Source: Bacteroidales bacterium
GTDB taxonomy: Bacteria; Bacteroidota; Bacteroidia; Bacteroidales; VadinHA17
Assembly: GCA_003141715.1 (NCBI GenBank)
Contig: PLNF01000094.1
Location: 1-37,003 of the forward strand
Reading direction: 5' to 3'
DNA length: 37,003 nt
The notes under the pieces were generated by a model, which was not told where the DNA came from, did no database searches, and was given only the letters and a program-made list of their open reading frames with translations. Below, one piece after another: positions 8,435 to 17,068 of the stretch. Positions within the stretch are counted from its first letter, which is position 1, and each line of letters starts with the position of its first letter. A program made the translations under genes and the position numbers.

Positions 8435-10039
8435 ATGAAAAGAGTTTTATTACTGGGTGATGAAGCGATAGCACAGGCAGCATTAGATGCAGGATTAAGC
8501 GGGATGTATGCATATCCGGGAACTCCTTCAACCGAGATCATGGAGTTTATACAATCATCCAAAGTTGGTTCTGACCGTAACGTTCACAGGGAGTGGTCCT
8601 CGAATGAAAAAACTGCCATGGAGGCTGCACTCGGAATGTCTTATGCCGGTAAAAGGGCAATGGTTGCAATGAAACATGTTGGTCTGAATGTTGCTGCCGA
8701 TGGATTTATTAATTCAGCCATTACCGGAGTAAATGGTGGTTTGATTATAGTATCGGCAGATGACCCATCCATGCATTCTTCCCAGAATGAGCAGGATTCG
8801 AGATTTTATGGTAAGTTCGCTTTCGTACCCTGCTTTGAGCCTTCAAACCAGCAGGAAGCCTATGACATGGTTTTTGACGCTTTTGAAGTCTCGGAAAAAT
8901 ATATGATGCCGGTTCTTGTCAGAATAACCACTCGACTGGCTCACTCAAGAGCCAGTATTAATTTAAGGGCAACCCTTCCTCAGAAAAAGCTTTCCCTTCC
9001 TGTTGACCCACTGCAATTCGTTCTGCTTCCTGCTATTGCAAGAAAAAAGTACAAATCACTGCTGTCAGCATATGAATCATTAAGGTACGAAAGCCTGATT
9101 ACAAAATATAACAATTTTAAAGACGGGAGTAAACGAGACCTGGGAATAATAACATGTGGAATTGCATATAACTACTTTTTAGAAAACGTTGGAGAATCTA
9201 TCAGTGATTTTCCGGTACTTAAAATTTCGGCATACCCTTTTCCAAAGGAGCTGATTAAGGATATAACCGGAAGATGCAAAGAGATTCTTATTCTTGAGGA
9301 AGGAGCCCCTGTTATTGAAGAGGCCATAAGAGGAATCCTGGACGATGGGATAAAAATCCGTGGAAGACTTGATGGAACTGTTCCTCGTGATGGAGAATTA
9401 AACCCAGCAATTGTAGCAAAAGCCATTGGATTACCAGTAAGTTACGGAAAAGCCGTACCGTCGCTGGTTAAGATGAGACCGCCTTCCTTTTGTATTGGAT
9501 GCGGACATGCTGATATGTTCAATTCTTTAACCGAAGCTATTAAACCCTACGGTTCCGGGCATGTTTTTTCCGATATAGGTTGTTACACACTTGCAGCTCT
9601 CCCTCCATTTAATGCAATTAATTCCTGTGTCGATATGGGTGCTTCAGTTACGATGGCCATCGGAGCTTCCGATGCCGGATTATTTCCATCAATTGCCGTT
9701 ATCGGTGATTCAACTTTCACGCACTCGGGTATGACTGGTTTACTTGATGCTGTTGTTAAAAATTCGCCGGTAACAATCATTATATCCGATAATTCTACTA
9801 CAGGGATGACCGGTGGTCAGAAATCACAGGCCACAGGAAGGATAGAACAGATTTGTGAAGGGATCGGAGTTAAACGAGAGCACTTGAGAGTCATAGTTCC
9901 TTTACGTAAGAATCATGCAGAAAATGTATGTATCCTGAAAGAAGAGTTTGAATATAGAGGAGTCTCGGTTGTTATTGCATCAAGGGAATGTATTCAGACT
10001 GCTACTAAAAGAAAGAGATCAGAAAATTCAAATGAATAA
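8435..10039 (+). CDS. iorA: Indolepyruvate:ferredoxin oxidoreductase, alpha subunit (lacks the ferredoxin domain)
   Basis: IorA carries the thiamine diphosphate site of the enzyme that oxidatively decarboxylates aryl pyruvates (from Trp, Phe, Tyr) to aryl-acetyl-CoA with reduction of ferredoxin. The 534-residue chain starts GDEAIAQAALDAGLSGMYAYPGTPSTE, split here as GDEAIAQAALDAG and YPGTPSTE, the pyrimidine-binding part. It later shows PPSFCIGCGHADMF (near 350), then GDSTFTHSGMTGLLDAV and DNSTTGMTGG, the TPP and magnesium site. Many IorA proteins have about 600 residues and end in two ferredoxin-type 4Fe-4S motifs. This one stops after ASRECIQTATKRKRS and has no CxxCxxC motif, so an outside ferredoxin or another subunit must take the electrons. 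iorB follows after 13 bases. Confidence 0.92.
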   Translation: MKRVLLLGDEAIAQAALDAGLSGMYAYPGTPSTEIMEFIQSSKVGSDRNVHREWSSNEKTAMEAALGMSYAGKRAMVAMKHVGLNVAADGFINSAITGVNGGLIIVSADDPSMHSSQNEQDSRFYGKFAFVPCFEPSNQQEAYDMVFDAFEVSEKYMMPVLVRITTRLAHSRASINLRATLPQKKLSLPVDPLQFVLLPAIARKKYKSLLSAYESLRYESLITKYNNFKDGSKRDLGIITCGIAYNYFLENVGESISDFPVLKISAYPFPKELIKDITGRCKEILILEEGAPVIEEAIRGILDDGIKIRGRLDGTVPRDGELNPAIVAKAIGLPVSYGKAVPSLVKMRPPSFCIGCGHADMFNSLTEAIKPYGSGHVFSDIGCYTLAALPPFNAINSCVDMGASVTMAIGASDAGLFPSIAVIGDSTFTHSGMTGLLDAVVKNSPVTIIISDNSTTGMTGGQKSQATGRIEQICEGIGVKREHLRVIVPLRKNHAENVCILKEEFEYRGVSVVIASRECIQTATKRKRSENSNE

Positions 10040-10052
10040 CGCTATAATCTAA

Positions 10053-10631
10053 ATGATGAAAAACGACATTATATTAGCCGGAGTAGGAGGACAGGGAATA
10101 TTGTCTATTGCAGCAGCGATAGGACTGGCTGCAGTTGCTAATGATCTTTTTCTTAAACAATCGGAAGTTCATGGTATGAGCCAGCGCGGTGGTGATGTTC
10201 AGTCGCATCTCAGGCTTTCTGATAAACCGGTCTCGTCCGATCTGATTCCTTATGGAAAAGCAGACCTTATAATATCTGTTGAACCAATGGAATCACTCAG
10301 GTACCTTCCTTGGCTATCTGACAAAGGATGGCTGGTAACCAATTCGAATCCATTTATTAATATTCCTGACTATCCCTCATTAGATGAGATTCTGAAAGAA
10401 ATTAAAAAAATAAAAAATCATATTATTATTGATGCAGATGGAATTGCTAAAGAAGCAGGATCGGCCCGATCAGGAAATATGGTAATCCTTGGAACTGCCT
10501 CACCATATATAGATATGTCTTTTGAGAGTCTGGAAAATGCGATAAGAAAACTGTTCGGCAGGAAGGGTAATCAGATGGTTGAAACAAATCTAAAAGCCCT
10601 TAGAGCCGGGAGGGAATGTTCAGTTAAATAA
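10053..10631 (+). CDS. iorB: Indolepyruvate:ferredoxin oxidoreductase, beta subunit
   Basis: This 192-residue subunit supplies the gamma-type domain of the 2-oxoacid:ferredoxin oxidoreductase fold. It opens with the conserved IILAGVGGQGIL (residues 6-17), followed by SEVHGMSQRGGDVQSHLR (about 43-60), which shapes the CoA-proximal part of the site. The length is normal for IorB. Two consecutive ATG codons (10053 and 10056) make the exact start uncertain by one residue. It forms a two-gene operon with iorA; the next gene, at 10702, is probably separate, with a T-rich spacer between. Confidence 0.92.
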   Translation: MMKNDIILAGVGGQGILSIAAAIGLAAVANDLFLKQSEVHGMSQRGGDVQSHLRLSDKPVSSDLIPYGKADLIISVEPMESLRYLPWLSDKGWLVTNSNPFINIPDYPSLDEILKEIKKIKNHIIIDADGIAKEAGSARSGNMVILGTASPYIDMSFESLENAIRKLFGRKGNQMVETNLKALRAGRECSVK

Positions 10632-10701
10632 TCATTTTTTTCTTTTAGAAATTAATTCACAATATTACACCTCTGAAATTCTTAACCCAAATTATTATCT
10701 T

Positions 10702-13023
10702 ATGAAACGTCAATTGATTTTACTTATCCTGTTAATATCTTCTCTTTTGTCAGAAGCGCAAAAAGCTGATTTTAAGGCGGCTGAAAAATTCAGAGCTGAT
10801 AATCTCATCCCAAAATATGGCGATCTGGCCGTGAATGCCAACTGGATTGAAGAATCGGATATTTTCTGGTATTCATTTAAAACATCTGCCGGCAAAAATT
10901 TCTATTATGTTAATGCTTCAACAAAGTCGAAGCAACCAATGTTTGAGAGCAAGTATATGGCTGCAGAATTACGCAAGCTGACTCATCATCCTTATAATGA
11001 TCTGGACCTTCCCCTTAAGGATATTAAATTTGAAAAAAAGAGTACATCAAAATTCACATTCGTGGTGGATTCCATGAAGTTCAATTTTGATATAACAACC
11101 CAGAAACTGACTATAAAGGATACCCTCTGGAAGGAAAAAAAGAAACCCTTGTGGCCAACATATTCATCTGACAGTATTTGGATAGCGTATGCTAAAAACC
11201 ATAACCTGTACCTGATGAAAGCAAAAGACAAAGATAGTATTGAAATACAGCTTACTACAGATGGGGAACGATACTATAGTTACGCAGCAAATTCAGAAGA
11301 TACAACCAAAAATAAAAAAGTAAAAGCTAATGCAGATTGGTTCAAGAATTCTAAAAAACTCTACATTGAAAGACAGGATGAGAGGAAAGTAAAAGATCTG
11401 TTTGTTGTTGATGTGCTTGCGCAGCCCCGTCCTAAACTTCAAACTTACAGGTATTCAATGCCCGGAGAACAATTTGTACCACAATCGGAGTTAGCAATTT
11501 TTGATGTTGCCACTAAAAAACGTGTTGATGTCGATCTTAAGAAGTGGAAAGACCAGACAATCAACGTTGAATGGACGTCCCAAAAAGCAGCTGACAAATT
11601 AATCCTTATACGTAAAGACAGACCGCTTAAACACCTTGATATATGTCTTGTAAATGCTGAAACAGGAGTTCTCTCAGTTCTCTTTAGCGAGGAGACCTGG
11701 CCATACTTCAATGATGAATATTCCAGGTTATCAGTAATTAACGAAGGCAATGATATTATTTGGTGGTCAGAAAGAACAGGCTGGGGTCAGCTCTATCTTT
11801 ATGACGGTAAAGGGAATCTTAAAAACCAGATCACTAACGGCTATTTTGTTACCGGACGGGTTGAACGGATCGATACTCTTGGAAGAATGTTATATTTTGA
11901 GGCTTTCGGCAGGGAAGAAGGAGTGCACCCATATTACAGCATGAAGTATAAAACCTCTATTGATAAAGGCGGTATGGCCCTCATTACAAAAGAAGGGGCC
12001 AACCATTCTTTCAGTATGTCAAAATCAAACAAGTATTTTGTAGATACTTACTCAACTGTTGATAAAATTCCTGAAGCCGTTCTTCGGGATAATAACGGAA
12101 ACATAATCCTGAAACTTGAAAAGGCCGATCTTTCACAGCTCTTCAAAACAGGATGGAAGATGCCGGAAACTATTATTGTGAAAGCAAAAGATGGTGTCAC
12201 CGACCTGTATGGTGTTATGTATAAGCCATTTAATTTTGATTCCACCAGGAAATATCCTGTAATCTCCTTTGTTTACCCTGGTCCTCAGACAGAATCAGTC
12301 CAATACTCATTTACGGTTACCGGAGGTAAAAATGTAGCTCTGGCACAGCTTGGTTTTATAGTCGTAAACTTTGGCCACCGGGGAGGAAGCCCTATGAGAA
12401 ATAATTACTACCATACATTTGGATACAATGATCTCAGAGATTATCCTCTTGCCGATGACAAATATGGTATTGAGCAACTTGCAGATAAGTATAAATTTAT
12501 TGATATCAACAGGGTTGGAATATATGGTCATTCCGGTGGAGGATTTATGTCAACTGCTGCAATCCTGTCATATCCGGATTTTTACAAAGTTGCTGTTTCA
12601 TCTTCAGGAAACCACGATAATAATATATACAACCAGTGGTGGGGTGAAACTTATAATGGAGTGATTGATGTTGAAAAAACGATAACCAAAAAGGGTGAAG
12701 TGAAAGACAGCCTGAACAAAAAGAAAGAGGTTGAAATTTCTTTTAAAGGGGTAGTTGAGAAGAATCAGGATATAGCTAAAAACCTTAAAGGTTATTTATT
12801 GCTTGTAACCGGAGATATAGATAATAATGTTCATCCGGGGAACACACTCAGAGTAGTTGATGCACTTATTAAGGCAAATAAGCGATTTGATTTCATGATG
12901 TTGCCGGGTCAGAGACATGCTTATGGGAATGATATTCCTTATTTCGACAGGCTTATGTGGTATTATTTTGCTGAACATCTGCTCGGAGATTACAGGACAA
13001 ATGTTGACTTGCTCGACTTTTAA
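10702..13023 (+). CDS. Dipeptidyl peptidase IV-like S9 family peptidase
   Basis: A 773-residue exported serine peptidase with a signal peptide (MKRQLILLILLISSLLSEAQ). An N-terminal DPPIV_N beta-propeller covers about residues 60-480, and an alpha/beta-hydrolase peptidase_S9 domain follows. The catalytic triad can be placed at Ser611 (GIYGHSGGGF), Asp707 (GDIDNNVHPG) and His739 (GQRHAYG), all in the expected order. The nucleophile motif is GHSGG; GWSYGG is common in true DPP4. Such enzymes cut X-Pro or similar dipeptides from peptide N-termini in the periplasm, but specificity is not proven here. A Lys-rich insertion near residues 655-690 lies between Ser and Asp. Together with DPP III and Ggt it indicates peptide use. 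Confidence 0.9.
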   Translation: MKRQLILLILLISSLLSEAQKADFKAAEKFRADNLIPKYGDLAVNANWIEESDIFWYSFKTSAGKNFYYVNASTKSKQPMFESKYMAAELRKLTHHPYNDLDLPLKDIKFEKKSTSKFTFVVDSMKFNFDITTQKLTIKDTLWKEKKKPLWPTYSSDSIWIAYAKNHNLYLMKAKDKDSIEIQLTTDGERYYSYAANSEDTTKNKKVKANADWFKNSKKLYIERQDERKVKDLFVVDVLAQPRPKLQTYRYSMPGEQFVPQSELAIFDVATKKRVDVDLKKWKDQTINVEWTSQKAADKLILIRKDRPLKHLDICLVNAETGVLSVLFSEETWPYFNDEYSRLSVINEGNDIIWWSERTGWGQLYLYDGKGNLKNQITNGYFVTGRVERIDTLGRMLYFEAFGREEGVHPYYSMKYKTSIDKGGMALITKEGANHSFSMSKSNKYFVDTYSTVDKIPEAVLRDNNGNIILKLEKADLSQLFKTGWKMPETIIVKAKDGVTDLYGVMYKPFNFDSTRKYPVISFVYPGPQTESVQYSFTVTGGKNVALAQLGFIVVNFGHRGGSPMRNNYYHTFGYNDLRDYPLADDKYGIEQLADKYKFIDINRVGIYGHSGGGFMSTAAILSYPDFYKVAVSSSGNHDNNIYNQWWGETYNGVIDVEKTITKKGEVKDSLNKKKEVEISFKGVVEKNQDIAKNLKGYLLLVTGDIDNNVHPGNTLRVVDALIKANKRFDFMMLPGQRHAYGNDIPYFDRLMWYYFAEHLLGDYRTNVDLLDF

Positions 13024-13057
13024 GAACGGCACAACGGTATAACACCATAACACCACA

Positions 13058-14614
13058 ATGAAGAATGATTCAGATATAAAAGCAGAGAAATTTCTTTCAG
13101 TCGCATCTCAGTATAAGCTTGGAAAACTTATTACAGAATCTTCCCATCAGTATACAAGAGATCTGTCATCTCTCGCTTTAAATAATCTGCCCAAAGCTGT
13201 TGCAAAGCTGAAAGAACTCGACAATTCGACGATAAAAGTCTTATCAGAAAAGTTAACACAGATTTACTATCTGAAGGATATTATCCAGGATACATTAAAC
13301 TCAGGAAATAACGTCTATTTCTGTGGGTGCGGAGCTACCGGAAGATTATCTCTTACCATTGAAACACTTTGGCGCCAGTTACATCAGGGCGAAGCTGTTG
13401 AAAACAGGATATTCAGTTTTATGGCCGGAGGAGATGTTGCCCTAATCCGCTCAATCGAAAACTTCGAAGATTTTCCCCAATATGGGGCCAGACAATTGCT
13501 GGAAGCCGGATTTAAATATGATGATCTTTTAATTGGAACTACTGAAGGCGGAGAAACCCCCTTTGTTATTGGTGCTGTTGAACAGGCCGCTCAAATTTCA
13601 AAAAGGAAGCCTTTTTTTCTTTACTGCAACCCCGATGATCTGTTATGCGAGGTAGCTGAAAGATCAAAAAGGGTCATTGAGAATACAGATATTGAAAAGA
13701 TTAATCTCACAGTCGGACCAATGGCAATTACAGGAAGCACAAGGATGCAGTCTTCAACAATTCTGCTCGCTGTGGCCGGGATTGCGCTCTTTTATTATAA
13801 TTCAGGCAATGAAGCCATTGAAAATGAAATTAATGCCTTTATTAAATTTTGGGATTCTGCAGATATAAACTTTATCGGTAAATTTATCGTCAGGGAAACA
13901 GAATGTTATGAGAAAGGCGACTTTTTACTATATGAAACAGATAATGAGCTAGGTATAACTGTAATAACTGATACTACCGAAAGGTCGCCCACCTTTAGCT
14001 TATACCCGTTTGAGAATGTCCATGAAAAAGAAATGAATCTTTCACTCTGTTATCTTTTTATGCCTGACAGCAATTCGAGTGAAGAGGCCTGGGAAAAATT
14101 ATTATGGCGAACACCGAGGACCCTTGAATGGCCTGAAATTCAAGGTATCGCATCAAGAGATCGTTTGCTGGGTTTTGATTTCAGCAGTAAAGTTCTGTCA
14201 AGGAGAGCACATCAGCTAAATTCAATAATTCAGCACAGGTTTAAAATTCTGGAAAATCAAAGCGGCATTAATTTTGTTCTGGACGATGAAAGTCAGCTTT
14301 TTGTCACCCCTTTCTCGACACCATTGTTTAAACATCTGGTTCTAAAAATGATACTGAACACTCATTCAACACTTATAATGGGAAGATTGGGAAGATATGA
14401 GGGTAACGTAATGACGTATTTAAGAGCCAGTAATAATAAATTGATAGACAGGGCTATAAGATACATTGATATGCTTCTGAAAAGCAAAAACATTATTCTT
14501 TCTTACAACGAGATTTGCCATATCCTTTTCGAGATGCTTGAAAAAACGCCGTCTAACCAGTCAATTGTTATGGCTACAGTCGCTGAAATAGAGAAAAGAA
14601 AAATAATACTATAA
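13058..14614 (+). CDS. SIS-domain protein related to MurQ / glucokinase regulatory protein
   Basis: The 518-residue protein has two SIS-type halves. The first matches the MurQ/GCKR branch: YFCGCGATGRLSL (about 87-99) is the sugar-phosphate loop, FMAGGD (121-126) is GCKR-like, GTTEGGETPFVIGA (160-173) parallels the ISxGxTPYV region, and GPMAITGSTRMQSST (220-234) parallels GPE-VTGSTRM. The chain is much longer than MurQ (about 300 residues) and closer in size to GCKR. After TGRL I do not find a Glu at the spacing of the first MurQ catalytic Glu, so etherase activity is doubtful. It may bind or isomerise an amino-sugar phosphate or regulate a sugar kinase. It starts 34 bases after the S9 peptidase and could be co-transcribed. 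Confidence 0.72.
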   Translation: MKNDSDIKAEKFLSVASQYKLGKLITESSHQYTRDLSSLALNNLPKAVAKLKELDNSTIKVLSEKLTQIYYLKDIIQDTLNSGNNVYFCGCGATGRLSLTIETLWRQLHQGEAVENRIFSFMAGGDVALIRSIENFEDFPQYGARQLLEAGFKYDDLLIGTTEGGETPFVIGAVEQAAQISKRKPFFLYCNPDDLLCEVAERSKRVIENTDIEKINLTVGPMAITGSTRMQSSTILLAVAGIALFYYNSGNEAIENEINAFIKFWDSADINFIGKFIVRETECYEKGDFLLYETDNELGITVITDTTERSPTFSLYPFENVHEKEMNLSLCYLFMPDSNSSEEAWEKLLWRTPRTLEWPEIQGIASRDRLLGFDFSSKVLSRRAHQLNSIIQHRFKILENQSGINFVLDDESQLFVTPFSTPLFKHLVLKMILNTHSTLIMGRLGRYEGNVMTYLRASNNKLIDRAIRYIDMLLKSKNIILSYNEICHILFEMLEKTPSNQSIVMATVAEIEKRKIIL

Positions 14615-14622
14615 AATGGTAA

Positions 14623-14642
14623 GGACATGCCATAGCATGTCC
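14623..14642. repeat. Inverted repeat downstream of the SIS gene (possible terminator or dispersed repeat)
   Basis: Arms GGACATGC and GCATGTCC are perfect, with a four-base loop, eight bases after the SIS-protein stop and between convergent genes. No T-run follows, so it is more likely a dispersed palindromic unit or an RNA 3' end structure than a classical intrinsic terminator. Confidence 0.5.
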
Positions 14643-14684
14643 CTACAAGAAATGCAGCGATCATTTTCTCTCACAACGGTACAA

Positions 14685-15053
14685 TCAACCTAGTCCTTCT
14701 TCATCTTTATCCTGTTCTTTTCCTGATCTGAGCAGTAAAAGATCATTAAGCACAATCTCGGTGATGTTTTTTGTTGCACCTTTTTTGTCTTCATAACTCC
14801 GGTAGACAATTCGTCCCTCAACCGCTACTTCTTTGCCTTTCTTCAGATATTTCCCGGCAATATCAGCAAGCCCGTTCCAGGCTACGATATTGTGCCATGT
14901 TGTTTCGCTTACCTTCTGACCATCAGCATTTTTGTAACCATCATTAGTGGCAAGTGTAAAGTGGGTCACTTTTTTCCCGGTTTCAGTGGTTTTTGTTTCA
15001 GGATCCTGACCAAGATTTCCGATCAGTGTTACTCTGTTTTTTAATGAATTCAT
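14685..15053 (-). CDS. ssb: Single-stranded DNA-binding protein without the acidic C-terminal tip
   Basis: This 122-residue SSB consists of essentially one OB fold. NRVTLIGNLGQDPE (6-19) is the diagnostic start, followed by FTLATNDGYKN, TTWHNIVAWNGLADIAGKYL and KGKEVAVEGRIVYRSYED. After the fold only a short charged tail remains (GKEQDKDEEGLG). The usual disordered linker and the DDxPF-type tip that recruits repair and replication partners are absent. It may therefore be a secondary SSB, with a full-length SSB elsewhere in the genome. A CAAACTTA box (TAAGTTTG on the coding strand) at 15094-15101 fits a promoter about 40 bases upstream. Confidence 0.9.
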   Translation of the reverse strand: MNSLKNRVTLIGNLGQDPETKTTETGKKVTHFTLATNDGYKNADGQKVSETTWHNIVAWNGLADIAGKYLKKGKEVAVEGRIVYRSYEDKKGATKNITEIVLNDLLLLRSGKEQDKDEEGLG

Positions 15054-15093
15054 GACTTTAAGTTTTAATTGTTAATAATGTGTGATTTCTTAG

Positions 15094-15101
15094 CAAACTT
15101 A
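15094..15101 (-). promoter_or_regulatory. Putative -7 box (TAAGTTTG) for ssb
   Basis: A perfect TAnnTTTG match on the minus strand, 40 bases upstream of the ssb ATG. No TTTG -33 element is visible at the expected distance. Confidence 0.42.
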
Positions 15102-15197
15102 AGTCATCCCCTGATACTGATTCGGTTTGTAATCATTTATAGTCGTTTGTATCCGTTTGAAAACGTTTTTTTATATCTTTATCAAAACATTAGTGCT

Positions 15198-15563
15198 GTG
15201 GAAAAGAAATGTCTCGATTGCGGCGACACCTTAAGAGGCCGCACCGATAAAAAATTCTGTTCTGATCAGTGCCGTAATAACTATAATAACAGGCTGAACC
15301 GTGACTCGAACAATTTTGTCAGAAACGTACATGGTTTGTTGAGAAAGAACAGAAGAATTCTGTCAGACCTTTATTCCGAGGGTAAAGTGAAAGTTCATAA
15401 GGATGCTCTTTTTGCCCTTGGGTATAACTTCAGTTTCTTTACCCATATTATTGAAACATCACAGGGGTGTAAGTTTCATTACTGTTTTGAATATGGATAT
15501 CGTGAAACCGGAAATGATTTTCTGGAATTACGACAAAATAGTCAATATATTGAATATCAATAA
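15198..15563 (+). CDS. Small zinc-ribbon protein, function unknown
   Basis: From the GTG at 15198 the protein has 121 residues and starts MEKKCLDCGDTLRGRTDKK, followed by FCSDQCRNNYNNR. The CxxC and CxxxC pairs form a treble-clef or zinc-ribbon knuckle like those in small Bacteroidota DNA-binding or DUF2116-like proteins. The rest is basic then mixed (VRNVHGLLRKNRRILSDL, then ALFALGYNFSFFTH). The frame is open further upstream to a TTG at 15069, but those 43 codons are hydrophobic, lie over the ssb promoter region and do not extend the domain, so I prefer GTG 15198. It is divergent from ssb and converges on the DUF4251 gene with six bases between. A nucleic-acid role is inferred from the zinc motif only. 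Confidence 0.68.
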   Translation: MEKKCLDCGDTLRGRTDKKFCSDQCRNNYNNRLNRDSNNFVRNVHGLLRKNRRILSDLYSEGKVKVHKDALFALGYNFSFFTHIIETSQGCKFHYCFEYGYRETGNDFLELRQNSQYIEYQ

Positions 15564-15569
15564 AAATTT

Positions 15570-16118
15570 TCAGATACTGTTGCCTACCTGTGGAACTGTA
15601 TTTGGTTTATCCGTTATCGGTACCAGATTACCGGCGTAGCTAACATTATCAATTTTGAGACTTGAGACCGAGATACTGCAATAACCATTTTTACTGATCC
15701 TGATAAAAACATCAAATGTGTTTGATCCGCCATTGTTCACCTTCATCTTTATTTCATAGGAGCCTTTTGATAAATTATCAGTTACTGCATAATCTAAAGC
15801 TCTGCCGCGAATATTTATTGCAGATATAGGTTTTATATCAAATTGCCTGCCCATATAAGCAGTGTTTAGAATGGCTTTTTCTTTGTCAATAATCAGAAAA
15901 TTAGCTCTGGGTAAAAGTTCAATTATCCCTCCATAGGTAAAATATATCCGGTCAAATTTAATTATGTACCTTTTTGATTCAACAGCATTCTTAACCAGCA
16001 TCTGGTCTATAAGCTTTTTCTCCTTCCGAAGTTCAGCCCTGGAAGAATTTGCCTCTTTGGTAGTCGTACAAGATGACATTACCACCAGAGAAATAATTAT
16101 TGCGAATAGCTTTTTCAT
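15570..16118 (-). CDS. DUF4251 family lipoprotein
   Basis: A 182-residue lipoprotein with signal MKKLFAIIISLVVMSSC and the acylated Cys at 17. After a Lys/Glu-rich helix, the body matches DUF4251 (PF14059) as found throughout Bacteroidota: ESKRYIIKFDRIYFTYGG, NFLIIDKEKAILNTAYMG, then DYAVTDNLSKGSYEIKMKV and DVFIRISKNGYCSISVSS. The family is predicted to be all-beta and periplasmic, with no known function. It is a single gene, 61 bases downstream of the PIG-L stop and perhaps separately transcribed. Its 3' end is six bases from the convergent zinc-ribbon gene. Confidence 0.82.
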   Translation of the reverse strand: MKKLFAIIISLVVMSSCTTTKEANSSRAELRKEKKLIDQMLVKNAVESKRYIIKFDRIYFTYGGIIELLPRANFLIIDKEKAILNTAYMGRQFDIKPISAINIRGRALDYAVTDNLSKGSYEIKMKVNNGGSNTFDVFIRISKNGYCSISVSSLKIDNVSYAGNLVPITDKPNTVPQVGNSI

Positions 16119-16179
16119 GGCATATATTTTACTGAATATAATTCAAATATCATGCCATACCGTAAACTCAATCGATTTA

Positions 16180-17067
16180 TTACTTTTTTAGGAAAGGAAA
16201 GTAGTATGTCATGTTTTCTTTGGTAAGCTTTGCTCCGTAACCTGAATCCTCAAAAGCTTCGCAGTATTTTATTTTTGCTCCTCTTTCCGGGCCATAAATT
16301 TCAATCAGTTTGGCGCGGTATGGAGTTGCATCGAACTCGTTTTTTCTTGTTTTTCCAAGCCATTGCCTGCGATCTGCATCAGAGGCAGGAACCTGATCGA
16401 GGATACCCTGATTGAAAGGCAACCACTCATACATCTGTGAAGTATGCTGATGATACATATCCATTTTCTTTTCAATTACATCATCAATATCTATTGCTAC
16501 ATCAGCTTTAAAAGCTTCTGGATGTATAAATCCATCACTCATGAACAGGAACATGGGATTTCTTTTAAGAAAAGGAACCTCTGGTAAAATAGTGGGAACA
16601 GTAACCATATATGCTGCATCGAGGACCAGTACACCGGTATACCTGTGATCGGGATGATAATCATATGGTCTCGGAAAGATAACAATATCAGCCTTTTGCT
16701 CCCTGATAAGTTTAATAACCTGTAACCTGTTTTCATACGTTGGCATTAACTGCCCGTCATGATTATCGAGTGTTATATACCTCACACCAATAACTTCACC
16801 AGCCTTCCTTGCTTCTTCGCGCCGGATTTTTGCAAGTTTTTCAGCAGGAATTGACTGATGTCCGGCATCACCATTTGTAAGCGAAACCATCAACACATCA
16901 TAACCAAGCTGAGCCCATTTATATGCCACTCCTCCTGCGCCATCAGGATCATCCGGATGAGCGCCGATAATAATAACATGCAATTTATGATCCTGCTTTT
17001 CCTGAGCCTGAATTTTTGTCGCCAATGCCATAAGCAAAGCAATCTGAATTATAACAATTGATTTCAT
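16180..17067 (-). CDS. PIG-L (LmbE-like) family deacetylase, exported
   Basis: The 295-residue protein carries an N-terminal signal (MKSIVIIQIALLMALATKIQAQ) and a PIG-L fold. The zinc-binding AHPDD motif is at residues 36-40, followed by PDGAGG. The distal zinc ligand is in HPDH (138-141, in PYDYHPDHRYTG), and NHDGQL (102-107) is also characteristic. PIG-L enzymes remove N-acetyl groups from GlcNAc conjugates such as GlcNAc-PI and bacillithiol or mycothiol precursors. The exported form here more likely acts on an envelope or imported glycan. No bacillithiol or GPI-type genes are close. The ATG lies one base after the end of a small GC-rich open frame at 17069-17212. Confidence 0.88.
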   Translation of the reverse strand: MKSIVIIQIALLMALATKIQAQEKQDHKLHVIIIGAHPDDPDGAGGVAYKWAQLGYDVLMVSLTNGDAGHQSIPAEKLAKIRREEARKAGEVIGVRYITLDNHDGQLMPTYENRLQVIKLIREQKADIVIFPRPYDYHPDHRYTGVLVLDAAYMVTVPTILPEVPFLKRNPMFLFMSDGFIHPEAFKADVAIDIDDVIEKKMDMYHQHTSQMYEWLPFNQGILDQVPASDADRRQWLGKTRKNEFDATPYRAKLIEIYGPERGAKIKYCEAFEDSGYGAKLTKENMTYYFPFLKK

Positions 17068-17068
17068 A

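Noticed and set aside
15069-15197. N-terminal extension of the zinc-ribbon protein from TTG 15069
   Set aside because: The 43 added residues are hydrophobic, show no domain and lie over the ssb promoter; GTG 15198 directly precedes the conserved Cys motif.
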